Source: Bradyrhizobium xenonodulans (GTDB taxonomy: Bacteria; Pseudomonadota; Alphaproteobacteria; Rhizobiales; Xanthobacteraceae). Taken from it: 64,000 nucleotides of DNA. Shown in pieces: positions 37,366 through 46,629 of this stretch. The first letter of the stretch is position 1, and each line of letters starts with the position of its first letter. The position numbers and the translations under genes were made by a program. The notes under the pieces are model-generated. The model saw only the letters and a list, made by a program, of their open reading frames with translations. It was not told the origin of the DNA and did not search any database. Location: NCBI RefSeq assembly GCF_027594865.1, contig NZ_CP089391.1:7842501-7906500 (forward strand). The letters are read 5' to 3'.

Positions 37366-37539
37366 TACCCTCCCCTGGAGGGGGAGGGTCGGCACGCGAT
37401 CGAGCACGGCGAGATTGCGTGACGGGGTGGGGTGAAGGTCCCTCCCCATTCGACAGTGCCCGCGTGGAAAGATCACCCCACCCGCCTCACATCTCGCTGC
37501 GCTCGATGTGAGTCGACCCTCCCCCTCCAGGGGAGGGTA
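37366..37539. repeat. family B-like palindromic repeat, copy B3
   Basis: Ends taccctcccctggaggggga and tccccctccaggggagggta are inverted; an inner palindrome cctcacatctcgctgcgctc-gatgtgag and ggtggggtgaagg/ccccaccc blocks are present. It occupies the convergent gap between the second LysE gene and the GST gene. Confidence 0.82.
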
Positions 37540-37549
37540 AGAGAGAAGC

Positions 37550-38176
37550 TCAATCCAGCTTCGCCTCCATGCCCCGCTTCACGGCCGGGCGCGCCATCAG
37601 GGCTTCGTACCAGCGCTTGACGTTGGGGAAATCGGCCAGATCAACCTTGTGGCGAGGGTGACGCCAGGCCCAGCCCAGGATGGCAAAATCGGCAACCGAG
37701 AGGTCGCCGGCGACGAAGTCGCGGCCATCCAGCCGGCGGTCGAGCACGCCGTAGAGCCGGCGCGTCTCGGCCATGTAACGTTTCAGGCCGTAGGCGCGGT
37801 CCTGCTCGTTCTCGAGCGCGATGAAATGATGCACCTGGCCGGGCATCGGGCCGAAGCCGCCCATCTGCCACATCAGCCATTCGTAGACCGGGATACGGCC
37901 TGCGAGCGATTTCGGCAGGAATTTGCCGGTCTTTTCGCCGAGATAGAGCAGGATCGCGCCGGATTCGAAGATGCCGACGGGCTTGCCGTCCGGACCCTCG
38001 GGGTCGAGGATCGCGGGGATCTTGTTGTTGGGGCTGAGCTTGAGGAACCCCGGCGCCATCTGCTCGCCCTTGGTGATGTTCACCGGGACCACCTTGTAGG
38101 GCAGTCCCATTTCCTCCAGCGCGACCGAGATCTTGCGGCCGTTTGGCGTGTTCCAGGTGTGCAGCTCGATGGTCAT
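37550..38176 (-). CDS. glutathione S-transferase family protein (YfcG/YghU-like)
   Basis: A 208-residue cytosolic GST with an N-terminal thioredoxin-like domain (MTIELHTWNTPNGRKISVAL, N-type active site with T9-N-T rather than Tyr/Ser) and a helical C-terminal domain. The TPNG(R/K)K start and GDLSVADFAI are typical of the Nu-class disulfide-bond reductases YfcG/YghU. ATG 38176 is chosen over an upstream in-frame start that lacks family similarity. Confidence 0.9.
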   Translation of the reverse strand: MTIELHTWNTPNGRKISVALEEMGLPYKVVPVNITKGEQMAPGFLKLSPNNKIPAILDPEGPDGKPVGIFESGAILLYLGEKTGKFLPKSLAGRIPVYEWLMWQMGGFGPMPGQVHHFIALENEQDRAYGLKRYMAETRRLYGVLDRRLDGRDFVAGDLSVADFAILGWAWRHPRHKVDLADFPNVKRWYEALMARPAVKRGMEAKLD

Positions 38177-38349
38177 TCTAGGCGCTTCCTTCCCGAGATA
38201 TCTGGCTTCCACCTACTCCAGAAGGTTGCACCCCCACAACCGGCGGACCGGGATGGCCGATCCCTGTTGACGGGAGCCTCCCCCTCTGGAATGTCGCCGC
38301 CGTCGCGGATAAATTCCGCCACTTCCAAAAACGCTCCCGAGGGACCGCC

Positions 38350-38913
38350 GTGTCGAAATCAGCCTCCCGCGCCCGCCTGTTCGAAATCATCCGCCGGCGC
38401 TCCTTCGGCCGCGGTGACGTGACGCTCGCGTCGGGCCGCAAGAGCGATTTCTACTTCAACCTCAAGCCGACCATGCTCGACCCCGAGGGCGCGACCCTGC
38501 TCGCCGAGCTGACTTACGAGGCGCTGAAGGACGATCAGCTCGATTTCATCGGTGGGCTCGAGATGGGCGCGGTGCCGCTGGCTGGTGCGCTGGCGCAGAT
38601 CTCCTGGATCAAGGGCCATCCGATCGCGGCGTTCTTCGTGCGCAAGAAGCCGAAGGAGCACGGCGCCAAGCTCGCGATCGAGGGCCTGCCCAGGGGCGAG
38701 ACGCTCGAAGGCAAGCGCGTCGTCATCGTCGAGGACGTCACCACGACAGGCGGCTCCGCGATGAAGGCGGTGGAATCCGTGCGCGAGACCGGCGCCGAGG
38801 TGGTCCTGGTGCTGACCATGGTCGACCGCGAGGAAGGCGCCACCGACACGTTCGGTGCGGCCGGCCTGCCGTTCCGCTCGCTGTACAAGGCGTCGGAGTT
38901 TTTGAAGGCGTAA
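38350..38913 (+). CDS. pyrE: orotate phosphoribosyltransferase
   Basis: Converts orotate and PRPP to OMP in pyrimidine synthesis. The 187-residue product shows the PRPP loop [18 protein letters not shown] and the [12 protein letters not shown] catalytic loop. Start is GTG 38350 with GAGGGA seven bases upstream. It is unlinked to pyrD, which lies 13 kb away in the same window. Confidence 0.95.
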   Translation: MSKSASRARLFEIIRRRSFGRGDVTLASGRKSDFYFNLKPTMLDPEGATLLAELTYEALKDDQLDFIGGLEMGAVPLAGALAQISWIKGHPIAAFFVRKKPKEHGAKLAIEGLPRGETLEGKRVVIVEDVTTTGGSAMKAVESVRETGAEVVLVLTMVDREEGATDTFGAAGLPFRSLYKASEFLKA

Positions 38914-38920
38914 CAGCTCT

Positions 38921-38997
38921 CATGTCCCGGGCGCGGCGCAACGCGTAGCGGCGCGCCGCGAAGGGCGGCGCGCAGCACTGCGTCCGGGGCACGAGAG
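38921..38997. repeat. palindromic intergenic repeat, family F, copy F1
   Basis: Ends tcatgtcccgggcgcggcg and gcgtccggggcacgaga-like sequence enclose a GC palindrome (gcggcgcgccgcgaagggcggcgcgc). A shorter relative sits at 51971. It follows the pyrE stop directly. Confidence 0.75.
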
Positions 38998-39068
38998 TCC
39001 GCGGAAACCGTCCCCGTTCAACCCTCATTTACCATCCGGCCTTATGGTGAATCATGTGCTGAGACCTG

Positions 39069-39929
39069 ATGGTCTCGGCCCGGTTCAGTAGCGTCGGGTG
39101 GAGTAAGCGTTTGCGTACAGTCCTGTCCCATGCGCGCCGGCGGCGTCGCGCGATGCTTGTTGCCGCCACCCTGGCAGCCCCGCTGCTTGCAGCCCCCGCC
39201 CCGGTTTCGGCCGAAGGCCTGTTCGACTTCTTCTTCGGCGGCATGCAGCAGCAGCGGCCGCAGCGCGAGGTGCCGCAGCAGGCGAACTCCTACGCCGATC
39301 CCTTCACCGGCCAGCAGAATGCCGCAACCCCGCAATATGTGCCGCCGACGCGTTCGGCTGCGGCCGGCGGCTCGGGTCCGGCCTTCTGCGTGCGCAGCTG
39401 CGACGGCAAATATTTTCCGTTGATGCGCGGCCTCACCTCGCCCGCGCAGATGTGTCAGGCGTTTTGTCCTGCCAGCGCGACCAAGGTCTATTTCGGCTCC
39501 TCGATCGACGGCGCTGCGTCGCAGACCGGCGAGCGTTACGCCGACAGCGAGAACGCGTTCGCCTATCGCAAGGCGCTGCGCGCCGACTGCACCTGCAACG
39601 GCCGTGAGCCGGTCGGCCTTGCTCCGGTCGACCTGGCGCTGGATTCCTCGCTGAAGGCCGGCGACGTGATCGCAACCACCGATGGCCTCGTCGCCTATAC
39701 CGGCATTCGCGTCGGCAACGACCAGGCCGCAGATTTCACCCCCGTCGCCTCCTATCCCGGCCTCACCGCGCAGGTTCGCGCGCGCCTCGGCGAGATGAAG
39801 GTCGCACCGGTGCGCGCCGAGACAGTGTCGGCGGATGCGCCGGCGCCGGCCGAGATCGTGCGCGAGGCGCTGCCTGATGTGACGGTGCCGAAGACGACAA
39901 AGCCGGCGAAGCGGGCGGGACTGGATTAG
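39069..39929 (+). CDS. DUF2865 domain secreted protein
   Basis: A 286-residue exported protein. After an arginine-rich n-region (RRRRR about 24-28) and a hydrophobic core ending APVSA, the DUF2865 domain contains FCVRSCDGKYFPL, QMCQAFCPAS, GSSIDGA and DCTCNGREP, with six or more cysteines likely forming disulfides. Typical of Bradyrhizobiaceae, function unknown. The start is uncertain: ATG 39153 would give a more standard signal peptide length. Confidence 0.82.
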   Translation: MVSARFSSVGWSKRLRTVLSHARRRRRAMLVAATLAAPLLAAPAPVSAEGLFDFFFGGMQQQRPQREVPQQANSYADPFTGQQNAATPQYVPPTRSAAAGGSGPAFCVRSCDGKYFPLMRGLTSPAQMCQAFCPASATKVYFGSSIDGAASQTGERYADSENAFAYRKALRADCTCNGREPVGLAPVDLALDSSLKAGDVIATTDGLVAYTGIRVGNDQAADFTPVASYPGLTAQVRARLGEMKVAPVRAETVSADAPAPAEIVREALPDVTVPKTTKPAKRAGLD

Positions 39930-39940
39930 TTCAGTCTCTC

Positions 39941-40023
39941 TGGCGAGCGCAGCGAAGCAATCCAGAAATGCCTCTACGGAGACACTCTGGATTGCTTCGT
40001 CGCTTCGCTCCTCGCAATGACGG
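39941..40023. repeat. palindromic intergenic repeat, family E
   Basis: The inverted ends are gcgagcgcagcgaagcaatccaga and tctggattgcttcgtcgcttcgct, enclosing a short loop aatgcctctacggagacac. It forms one long potential hairpin between convergent genes and is a plausible bidirectional terminator. Confidence 0.8.
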
Positions 40024-40034
40024 AGTTTGCGGCG

Positions 40035-40466
40035 CTAGCGCCCGATGATCACTCCGATCACGTTCGGCGCGGCCAGATATTTCTCCTCGATCGCCGCGCG
40101 CGCAGCAGCGCGGTTTTCGGCCGTGAGCAGGCCGCGCTTCTCGGCCAAAATCATCCAGCAGAAACCCCACCAGTCGGTCAGCATGCCCGTCTCGCCGATG
40201 AGGTCATAGCCCTGCTCGGCCGCGAAGATGCGTGCATGCGCTTCGTCCAGCGTGTCCAGGAACAGATGGTCCTCGGCCGAGAACAGATCGTCGCTGACGT
40301 CGTCGATGGTGTAGCCCCAGATCGACTGGCACACGGCGTTGAACTCGCGGTCGAACTGGTCGTCATCGACCCTCTGGCGCCGCGCCGCCTGATGCAGCCG
40401 CGACAGCGAGCGCGCGAAATCCGCGATCCGGGTGAGGGCGAATTGATCGAAGGCAATGGTGGACAT
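40035..40466 (-). CDS. hypothetical protein, possible SOS-regulated gene
   Basis: No family recognised. The 143-residue product is acidic and predicted soluble with mostly helical sequence (DQFALTRIADFARSLSRL, DEAHARIFAAEQG, LTDWWGFCWMILAEKRG). ATG 40466 has GAGGA seven bases upstream. A LexA-type box (GTTC-N7-GTTC) lies 86-100 bases upstream of the start and overlaps where a -35 element would fall. It follows pdeM of the DNA-repair cluster on the same strand. Confidence 0.72.
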   Translation of the reverse strand: MSTIAFDQFALTRIADFARSLSRLHQAARRQRVDDDQFDREFNAVCQSIWGYTIDDVSDDLFSAEDHLFLDTLDEAHARIFAAEQGYDLIGETGMLTDWWGFCWMILAEKRGLLTAENRAAARAAIEEKYLAAPNVIGVIIGR

Positions 40467-40820
40467 GTAGTCCTCGCAAAGTCTGACAGACGCTAGATAT
40501 TGTGTCGGCATCGCGCCGAATCACAATGATATATCAAAGACTTGCTAAAGTGTTCTTAATTTGTTCTGGAACGAATGGCGAGGCCGTCCTCGCCGAAGCC
40601 CCTGCGACTTGCCGGAATCGAAAGGGGCCGCCTCGCAGCGACCCCTTTGCCGGTTACAATCTTGTTCGGGATGAGAAATTCCAGCCCCGGCAAGAGTGAC
40701 GTTAGAGCCGACAACAGGCTTGGGCGATTCCGGAAGACTACCGTATGGAATGCTGTCCTAATTTCGGTTCGCGAGGTTCCCATTCGGCCGATAGCGGCCG
40801 ACAACGCGACGGCCGGGATC
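40467..40820. other. gene-free stretch between pdeM and hypothetical gene
   Basis: 354 bases without a convincing gene. It is AT-richer than its surroundings (for example aatgatatatcaaag) and contains the LexA-type box at 40552-40566. Frames open through parts of it do not resemble proteins. Otherwise nothing is recognised. Confidence 0.6.
40552..40566. promoter_or_regulatory. LexA-type SOS box GTTC-N7-GTTC
   Basis: GTTCTTAATTTGTTC fits the direct-repeat operator GTTC-N7-GTTC reported for alphaproteobacterial LexA exactly. On the minus strand it precedes gatatatcat, a possible -10, and then the gene starting at 40466. No plus-strand gene follows closely. That it is bound by LexA is inference. 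Confidence 0.65.
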
Positions 40821-41492
40821 TCAATAGCAGCGCGAGGCGGCAATGGCGTGGACGCGGCGGTCGCCGAGCAGATGGGCGACAAAGCCGTTTTTCCGAAAGA
40901 TCTTTGCAAACGCGGCGTCGCGGATGCTGAGGCCGCCGGCATAGGCCCCGAAGGCCGGCATCACGGCGCGCATCCCGTCACTGGCGAAGCAGCGGCGCTC
41001 CATCGAACGGCCGCGCGCGGAGACGCGAGCCTTTGGATGGAGATGGCCTGCGATCTCGCCGTGCGCGCCGGTCGGCTCATGGCGGAAGGTGATCGGGCCA
41101 ATCGCGACCTCGTCGGCGATGGTGCCGCCGAGATCGCGCGGCAGCATCGGATCGTGATTGCCGGAGATCCAGATCCAGTCGCGGCCGCTCTGGAGCGCGG
41201 CGACGGCATCGCGGTCGTCGGCCGACAGGCGCTCATGCGCGGTGCGGTCGTGAAAGCTGTCGCCGAGCGCGATGACAGTGCGCGGGTTATGGCGGGAGAT
41301 GACAGCAGCGAGCCGGCCGAGCGTCGCCAGCGTATCGTAGGGCGGCAGCAGCACGCCGCGGGTGGCGAAGCTTGAGCCTTTTTCGAGATGCAGATCGGAG
41401 ACGACGAGCAGGCGCTGCTCTTCCCAGAATAGTGCACCGGAAAGATCGGTTGCGAAGGTCACATCGCTGATGGTGACTCTGGAAACGCGCAT
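40821..41492 (-). CDS. pdeM: ligase-associated DNA damage response phosphoesterase
   Basis: A calcineurin-like metallophosphoesterase of 223 residues with the metal motifs D33-x-H35 (VVSDLHLEKG), GD78 (ALGDSFHD), GNHD (111-114) and GHLH (149-152). PdeM proteins travel with an ATP-dependent ligase, a helicase and an exonuclease in DNA-repair islands. ATG 41492 follows the helicase stop by 53 bases. Confidence 0.93.
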   Translation of the reverse strand: MRVSRVTISDVTFATDLSGALFWEEQRLLVVSDLHLEKGSSFATRGVLLPPYDTLATLGRLAAVISRHNPRTVIALGDSFHDRTAHERLSADDRDAVAALQSGRDWIWISGNHDPMLPRDLGGTIADEVAIGPITFRHEPTGAHGEIAGHLHPKARVSARGRSMERRCFASDGMRAVMPAFGAYAGGLSIRDAAFAKIFRKNGFVAHLLGDRRVHAIAASRCY

Positions 41493-41545
41493 GTCCTCGA
41501 CATCCCCCGAAATCAGCGCGCCTGCCGCCACGTCAAAACCTGCTT

Positions 41546-44134
41546 CTATCCCATCGCCTCTTTGACCAGCTCATCGGCGGCTTCGGCCAGGAGCTCGTCT
41601 GCAGCTTCGCCATAAACTGACTCGCGGCCGATTTCCAGCATCACGGGGACGGCGAGCGGGGAAACGCGGTCGAGTTCCCGGTGCGTGATGCGGCCCTGGA
41701 TGCGCATCAGCATGTCGCTGAGGCGGCGCAGATCGAGCAGGCCCGTGGCAGCATCCGCGCGTGCGGCGCGCAGCAGGACATGATCGGCCTGATGCTTGCG
41801 CAGGACGTCGTAGACGAGATCGGTCGAGAACAGCACCTGGCGGCGGCTCTTCTCTTCGCCGGTATGCCTGCGCGCGATCAGGCCGGAGATGATCGCGCAA
41901 TTACGGAACGTGCGTTTCATCAACGCCGACTCGGCGAGCCAGGCCTCGAGGTCGTCGCCGAGCATATCAGGGTCGAACAGCGCGTCGAGGTCGATCCGGC
42001 CGTCGCGGATCATGAAGGACAAGTCGCCGAGCGCCCAGACTGCGATCGCATATTCGTTGGCGACGAAGCCGAGCGGCCGCGCACGGGCGCGCTCGAGGCG
42101 GCGCGTCAGCAGCATGCCGAGCGTCTGATGTGCGAGGCGACCCTCAAAGGGATAGCAGACGATGTAATGCTTGTCGGCGCGCGGGAAACTTTCCACCAGC
42201 AGCTCGCGCACCGCGGGCACGCGCGAGACGTCCTTTTGCTGCGACAGCCAGTCGCGCACCTGTTCCGGCAAGCCGCCCCACGCGCGGCCGTCGTCGAGCA
42301 GACGGCGCACGCGCTCGGCGAGATAGGTGGAGAGCGGAAATTTGCCGCCCATATAGGACGGCACTTTCGGGTCCTTGTCATGCGCGCGCGAGACATAAAC
42401 CTGGTCCTCGACCAGGGTCTCGTAGCGCACCACCTCGCCGCTGAACACGAAGGTATCGCCGGGGCTCAAGCCCTCGATGAAGGCTTCCTCGATCTCGCCG
42501 AGCAGCCTGCCGCCGCGCGCGATCACGCCGGTCGAGCCGCCGGCTTTTCCTTGGCCGCCGCCGCGCGAGCGCACCAGCCGCACCTTCAGCATGTCGTCCT
42601 CGACGATGGTGCCGACATTCATGCGGTAGCTCTGCCGCACCTTTGGATTGGCGACGCGCCAGCGCCCTTCCTTGTCCTGCTTGATGCGGGCGAAGCGCTC
42701 ATAGGTCTTCAGTGCGTAGCCGCCGGAGGCGACGAAATCGACGACGTCGTCGAAATCCTGGCGCGTCAGATCGGCATAGGGCGCGGCGGTGCGGACTTCG
42801 CCGTAGAGCTCGTCAGAGAGAAACGGCTCGCCGCAGGCGCAGCTGAGCACGTGCTGGGCCAGCACGTCGAGCGCGCCGGTCCGCAGCGGCGGCGTGTCCT
42901 GCGCATTCTCGGCGATGGCGTCGATCGCGACGCGGCACTCCAGCACCTCGAAACGGTTCGCCGGCACCAGCACCGCGCGCGAGGCTTCATCGAGGCGGTG
43001 GTTGGCGCGGCCGATGCGCTGCATCAGACGCGAAGAACCCTTGGGCGCGCCGATATTGACGACGAGATCGACGTCGCCCCAGTCGACGCCGAGGTCGAGC
43101 GAGGAGGTGCAGACCACGCCGCGTAAGCGTCCCGCCGACATCGCGTCCTCGACCTTGCGGCGTTGCGCGACGTCGAGCGAGCCGTGATGCAGCGCGATGG
43201 CGAGCCCGTCATCGTTCATGCTCCAGAGGTTCTGGAACAGCATCTCGGCCTGGCTGCGGGTGTTGACGAAGACCAGTGTGGTCTTGTTCGCCTTGATCAG
43301 CTCGTAGATCTCAGGAAGCGCATGGCGCGCGCTGTGACCGGCCCAGGGCAGCCGCTCGCGTGTGTCGAGCATCTCGACCAGCGGCGGCGCGGCGCCGCCG
43401 GCGATGACGATGTCGGCCGATTCGGCTTTGTCCCTGGGTTGCGGCACCAGAAAGCGCGCCAGCGATTCCGGCTCGGCCACCGTCGCGGACAGGCCGATCG
43501 CGCGCATCTGCGGCGCCAGCCGCCACAGCCGCGCGAGGCCAAGCGACAAGAGATCGCCGCGCTTGGACGTCACCAGCGCATGCAGCTCATCGAGCACGAT
43601 GCGCTTCAAGGAGGAGAACAGGAACGGCGCGTCATCGGAGGAGAGCAGCAACGCGAGCTGCTCGGGCGTCGTCAGCAGGACATCCGGCGGATAGCGCCGC
43701 TGGCGCTGCCGCCGCGACACCGGGGTGTCGCCGGTGCGGGTCTCGACCTTGATTGGCAGCCCCATCTCGGCAATCGGCCGCTCCAGGTTGCGCGCGATAT
43801 CGACGGCGAGCGCCTTGAGCGGCGAGATGTAGAGGGTGTGGAGACCGGCACTGCGCTGCACGCTGCGACCGGTGGAGACGAGACTTTGCTTCGCGCCGGC
43901 GTCCCGTTCAGCTCCTCGAGTCGACAGCTCCACCAGCGTCGGCAGAAACCCCGCCAGTGTCTTGCCGGCGCCGGTGGGCGCGATCAGCAGCGCGCTGGCG
44001 TCTTCGCGTGCCTTTTCCAGCAACGCGAGCTGGTGCTCGCGCGGCGACCAGCCGCGGCTCGCGAACCACGCCTGGAAGCGGTCGGGCAGCAATACTGGCG
44101 TCTCGGCCGGGGATTTGAGGATGCGGGGCGGCAC
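41546..44134 (-). CDS. ligase-associated DEXH-box helicase (Lhr-like)
   Basis: An SF2 helicase of about 862 residues: Walker A APTGAGKT (52-59), motif II DELH (182-185), motif III SATV, motif VI MQRIGRANH, plus the long Lhr-type winged-helix/C-terminal region. It belongs with the ligase-associated repair set. GTG 44134 is preferred because sequence further upstream in frame comes from a family C repeat; the start is uncertain. Transcribed before pdeM. Confidence 0.93.
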   Translation of the reverse strand: MPPRILKSPAETPVLLPDRFQAWFASRGWSPREHQLALLEKAREDASALLIAPTGAGKTLAGFLPTLVELSTRGAERDAGAKQSLVSTGRSVQRSAGLHTLYISPLKALAVDIARNLERPIAEMGLPIKVETRTGDTPVSRRQRQRRYPPDVLLTTPEQLALLLSSDDAPFLFSSLKRIVLDELHALVTSKRGDLLSLGLARLWRLAPQMRAIGLSATVAEPESLARFLVPQPRDKAESADIVIAGGAAPPLVEMLDTRERLPWAGHSARHALPEIYELIKANKTTLVFVNTRSQAEMLFQNLWSMNDDGLAIALHHGSLDVAQRRKVEDAMSAGRLRGVVCTSSLDLGVDWGDVDLVVNIGAPKGSSRLMQRIGRANHRLDEASRAVLVPANRFEVLECRVAIDAIAENAQDTPPLRTGALDVLAQHVLSCACGEPFLSDELYGEVRTAAPYADLTRQDFDDVVDFVASGGYALKTYERFARIKQDKEGRWRVANPKVRQSYRMNVGTIVEDDMLKVRLVRSRGGGQGKAGGSTGVIARGGRLLGEIEEAFIEGLSPGDTFVFSGEVVRYETLVEDQVYVSRAHDKDPKVPSYMGGKFPLSTYLAERVRRLLDDGRAWGGLPEQVRDWLSQQKDVSRVPAVRELLVESFPRADKHYIVCYPFEGRLAHQTLGMLLTRRLERARARPLGFVANEYAIAVWALGDLSFMIRDGRIDLDALFDPDMLGDDLEAWLAESALMKRTFRNCAIISGLIARRHTGEEKSRRQVLFSTDLVYDVLRKHQADHVLLRAARADAATGLLDLRRLSDMLMRIQGRITHRELDRVSPLAVPVMLEIGRESVYGEAADELLAEAADELVKEAMG

Positions 44135-44184
44135 GGCATCACAGGTAAGCCGTGGGGGTGGGTTCGTCGAGGGGTGGGAGGTCC

Positions 44185-44274
44185 GGTAGGGTGGGCAAAG
44201 CGAAGCGTGCCCACCGCAGTCGTCGTCAGGGAAAATGGTGGGCACGGCGCTTTGCGCCTTTGCCCACCCTACGG
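44185..44274. repeat. palindromic intergenic repeat, family C, copy C1
   Basis: The ends ggtagggtgggcaaagcgaa and cctttgcccaccctac are inverted; inner gcgtgcccacc/ggtgggcacggc also pair. A second copy lies at 60259. It occupies the gap between two minus-strand genes and reads in frame into the helicase N-terminal extension. Confidence 0.88.
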
Positions 44275-44292
44275 CATCTCGGTTGCGGCCCC

Positions 44293-45522
44293 CTACTCCG
44301 ACATTGGCTTGTCGGAGATGTCCCAGTCCTTGCCGGTGAAGGTGGAGATGAACAGCGTCTTCATCGGGGTGTAGTCCTCGGGCGTGTAGCTGTAGGTAAC
44401 GCCGTCGAGGAAATAGGGCGAGTGGAAGCCTGCGAGCGTGGAGGCCTGCTTCAGCACATTGGCGCGGGTGAGCTCGTCGCCGCAGCGGCGCAGGATTTCG
44501 CCCATGGTGGCCGCCTGACCGTAACCGGCGAAAGCGATGGTGTTGTCGGGGTCGATCGCCGGCATGTACTTCTTGCGCAGCTCCTCGAACGCCATCACAT
44601 CAGGGTCTTTCTCCCACTTAGGCAGGCCGACCTCCTTGTTGTAGCGGATGGCGACGATGCCGGTGGCGTTCTCCAGGCCAGCGGCATTGAGGATCGAGCG
44701 GCCGGTCGAGCCCGCCGACAGCAGTTGCAGCGGCTTCCAGCCGAGCTCGGCGACTTTGCGGATCGATTGCGACGACGCCTTGCCGGTGGAAATGTTGTAG
44801 AACACGTCCGCGCCCGATTTCGAGAGATTGATGAGCTGGGAATCGACCGTCGGATCGGTGAGATCGTAGGTCTGCTCCATGATCACCTGGGCGGTGCCGC
44901 CGGCATCGGCCAGCACCTTCTTGAAGGGACTCAGGAAGTCGCGGCCGAAATCGTCGTTCTGGTAGAGGATTCCAATTTTGGCATTCGGCTTCACGCTGAC
45001 GACGTGCCGCGCCAGGATACGCGCCTCGGTCGGATAGAGCGGCAGGCCCGCCATCGTCCATTTGAACTCTTTCGGGTTGTTCCATTTCGACGCGCCGGTA
45101 TTGAGCAGCAGTTGCGGCACGCCCTTGGAGTTCAGGTATTTGTGCACGGAGGTCTGCGGCGCGGTGCCGAGCGAGCCGTACAGCGCAAGCACTTCTTCCT
45201 GCTCGACCAGGCGCCGCGTCGCCTCGACGCATTTCGGCGCACTGTAGGCGTCGTCCATGCTCAGGAACTTGACCTTCCGCCCGTTGATGCCGCCCTTCTC
45301 GTTCAGCATCTGGAAATAGGCTTCGCCGATGCGGCCGAGCACGCCGTAGAGCGAGCCGGGGCCGGAATGCGGCACGGTCTGCCCGATCTTGATCTCGGTA
45401 TCGCTGGCGCCGGCATCGTATTTCTTCTCCGCGGCCCAGACATACGGTGCGGGCAAGGTGGATGCGGCGATGGTGGCGAGCGCGCCGGCGCTGAAATCGC
45501 GCCGCGATGGATTCTTCGTCAT
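44293..45522 (-). CDS. orphan branched-chain-type ABC substrate-binding protein
   Basis: A LivK-like (family 5 Leu/Ile/Val-type) periplasmic binding protein of 409 residues with EIKIGQTVPHSGPGSLYG near 46-63 and the two-lobe pattern. MTKNPSRRDFSAGALATI gives a twin-arginine signal peptide ending near APYVWAA. No permease or ATPase gene is adjacent, so it must work with a remote transporter or act as a sensor. Inserted between the halves of the repair cluster. Confidence 0.9.
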   Translation of the reverse strand: MTKNPSRRDFSAGALATIAASTLPAPYVWAAEKKYDAGASDTEIKIGQTVPHSGPGSLYGVLGRIGEAYFQMLNEKGGINGRKVKFLSMDDAYSAPKCVEATRRLVEQEEVLALYGSLGTAPQTSVHKYLNSKGVPQLLLNTGASKWNNPKEFKWTMAGLPLYPTEARILARHVVSVKPNAKIGILYQNDDFGRDFLSPFKKVLADAGGTAQVIMEQTYDLTDPTVDSQLINLSKSGADVFYNISTGKASSQSIRKVAELGWKPLQLLSAGSTGRSILNAAGLENATGIVAIRYNKEVGLPKWEKDPDVMAFEELRKKYMPAIDPDNTIAFAGYGQAATMGEILRRCGDELTRANVLKQASTLAGFHSPYFLDGVTYSYTPEDYTPMKTLFISTFTGKDWDISDKPMSE

Positions 45523-45638
45523 TATTTGTTTCTCCCTGGTGCGCGCATTGTGCTGACATCGCAGCCTCGCTCGCAAGCGGGAAGTCATCGCTTTGCGACG
45601 CAATGACGCTCAAATCACCTGGGTTGTAGCGCCTAGAC

Positions 45639-46565
45639 TCAAGTTTTCTCGGCGACGACGACGAGGCCGCGCACCGGCTCGTTGTTCTCGTTGCGCGGCG
45701 AGGCCGGCTCCAGTGTCAACAGCTTGAGTCCCGCCTTCGCTATCGCGCCCCGCGCATATTCCGCCGAGTGGGCATAGCGCAGGCCGCCGCCGAGCACGAC
45801 GCCGCTGCCGTCATGCGTCTCCAGTGTGAACGCGAGCACGCCGCCGGATACGAGCACGCGCCTGGCTTCCACGAGCACCGGGGTGAGATCGGAGAGATAG
45901 ACGAACGCATCCGCGGCGACGACGAGGTTCGCGCATCCATCAGCCTTGCCGCGCAGGCCTTCGATCATGTCGGCGACTTCGAGCTCGGCATAGAGATCGG
46001 TGGCGCGCGCCTCCTTGATCATGCCGGGCGACAGATCAATGCCGATGAAATGATCGACCTGTTTCGCAAAAGCGGCGGCCGCAAGCCCGGTGCCGCAGCC
46101 GAGATCGATGGTGCGCTTGAAGAAGGCCGGCTTCTTCGCAGCGACGCGCGCGGCCAGCACCGCCTTGAAGATCAGGCTCGGGGCGCGGTAGCCGAGATCG
46201 TGGATCAGCGCATGCTCGAAGCGCGGCGCGTATTGATCGAACAGGGCCTGCACATAGGCCTTCGGCATTTCGGAGAGCTGCGCGTCGCCGAGCCGCATCA
46301 GATGCAGGCCGGCGCCGTGCTGGTCCTCGGGGTCGGAGTCGCGCGCCTTGCGAAATGCCGCAACCGCCTTGTCGCGCTCGCCGAGCTGCTGACGGATCTC
46401 GCCGAGCGTGAACCAGGCCGAGGTGAAATTCGGTGAAAGCTCGATCGCCTGCTCCAGCAGATCGGCCGCGGCGGGCAGATCGCCCTTGAGCTGGAGGTCG
46501 CGTGCAAACTCGAAGCGGCGGTCGGCCATGAGATCGCCGGAGGTAAGAAACAGGCGCAGGGGCAT
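45639..46565 (-). CDS. class I SAM-dependent methyltransferase with N-terminal TPR
   Basis: 308 residues. A TPR-like helical section (about 13-80: ARDLQLKGDLPAAADLLEQA, SPNFTSAWFTLGEI) is joined to a methyltransferase domain with motif I DLGCGTGLAAAAF, motif II IGIDLSPGM and a late VSGGVLAFTLETHDG. Substrate unknown. ATG 46565 is taken; ATG 46529 (MADRRFEFARD) is an alternative. Divergent from the exonuclease gene with 64 bases between them. Confidence 0.87.
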   Translation of the reverse strand: MPLRLFLTSGDLMADRRFEFARDLQLKGDLPAAADLLEQAIELSPNFTSAWFTLGEIRQQLGERDKAVAAFRKARDSDPEDQHGAGLHLMRLGDAQLSEMPKAYVQALFDQYAPRFEHALIHDLGYRAPSLIFKAVLAARVAAKKPAFFKRTIDLGCGTGLAAAAFAKQVDHFIGIDLSPGMIKEARATDLYAELEVADMIEGLRGKADGCANLVVAADAFVYLSDLTPVLVEARRVLVSGGVLAFTLETHDGSGVVLGGGLRYAHSAEYARGAIAKAGLKLLTLEPASPRNENNEPVRGLVVVAEKT

Positions 46566-46629
46566 TGGGAACCAGAGAGCGAAGCGGGTGATGACTCGAA
46601 GATGCGGTGGCACAACCTATATAACAGGC

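Noticed and set aside
40575..41375. Plus-strand open frame starting nine bases after the LexA-type box
   Set aside because: It runs antisense through pdeM, has no ribosome-binding site and no family similarity; the box would be too close to the start for a normal promoter.
46408..46629. Upstream in-frame extension of the exonuclease gene
   Set aside because: It lies antisense inside the methyltransferase gene; ATG 46630 gives the family N-terminus.
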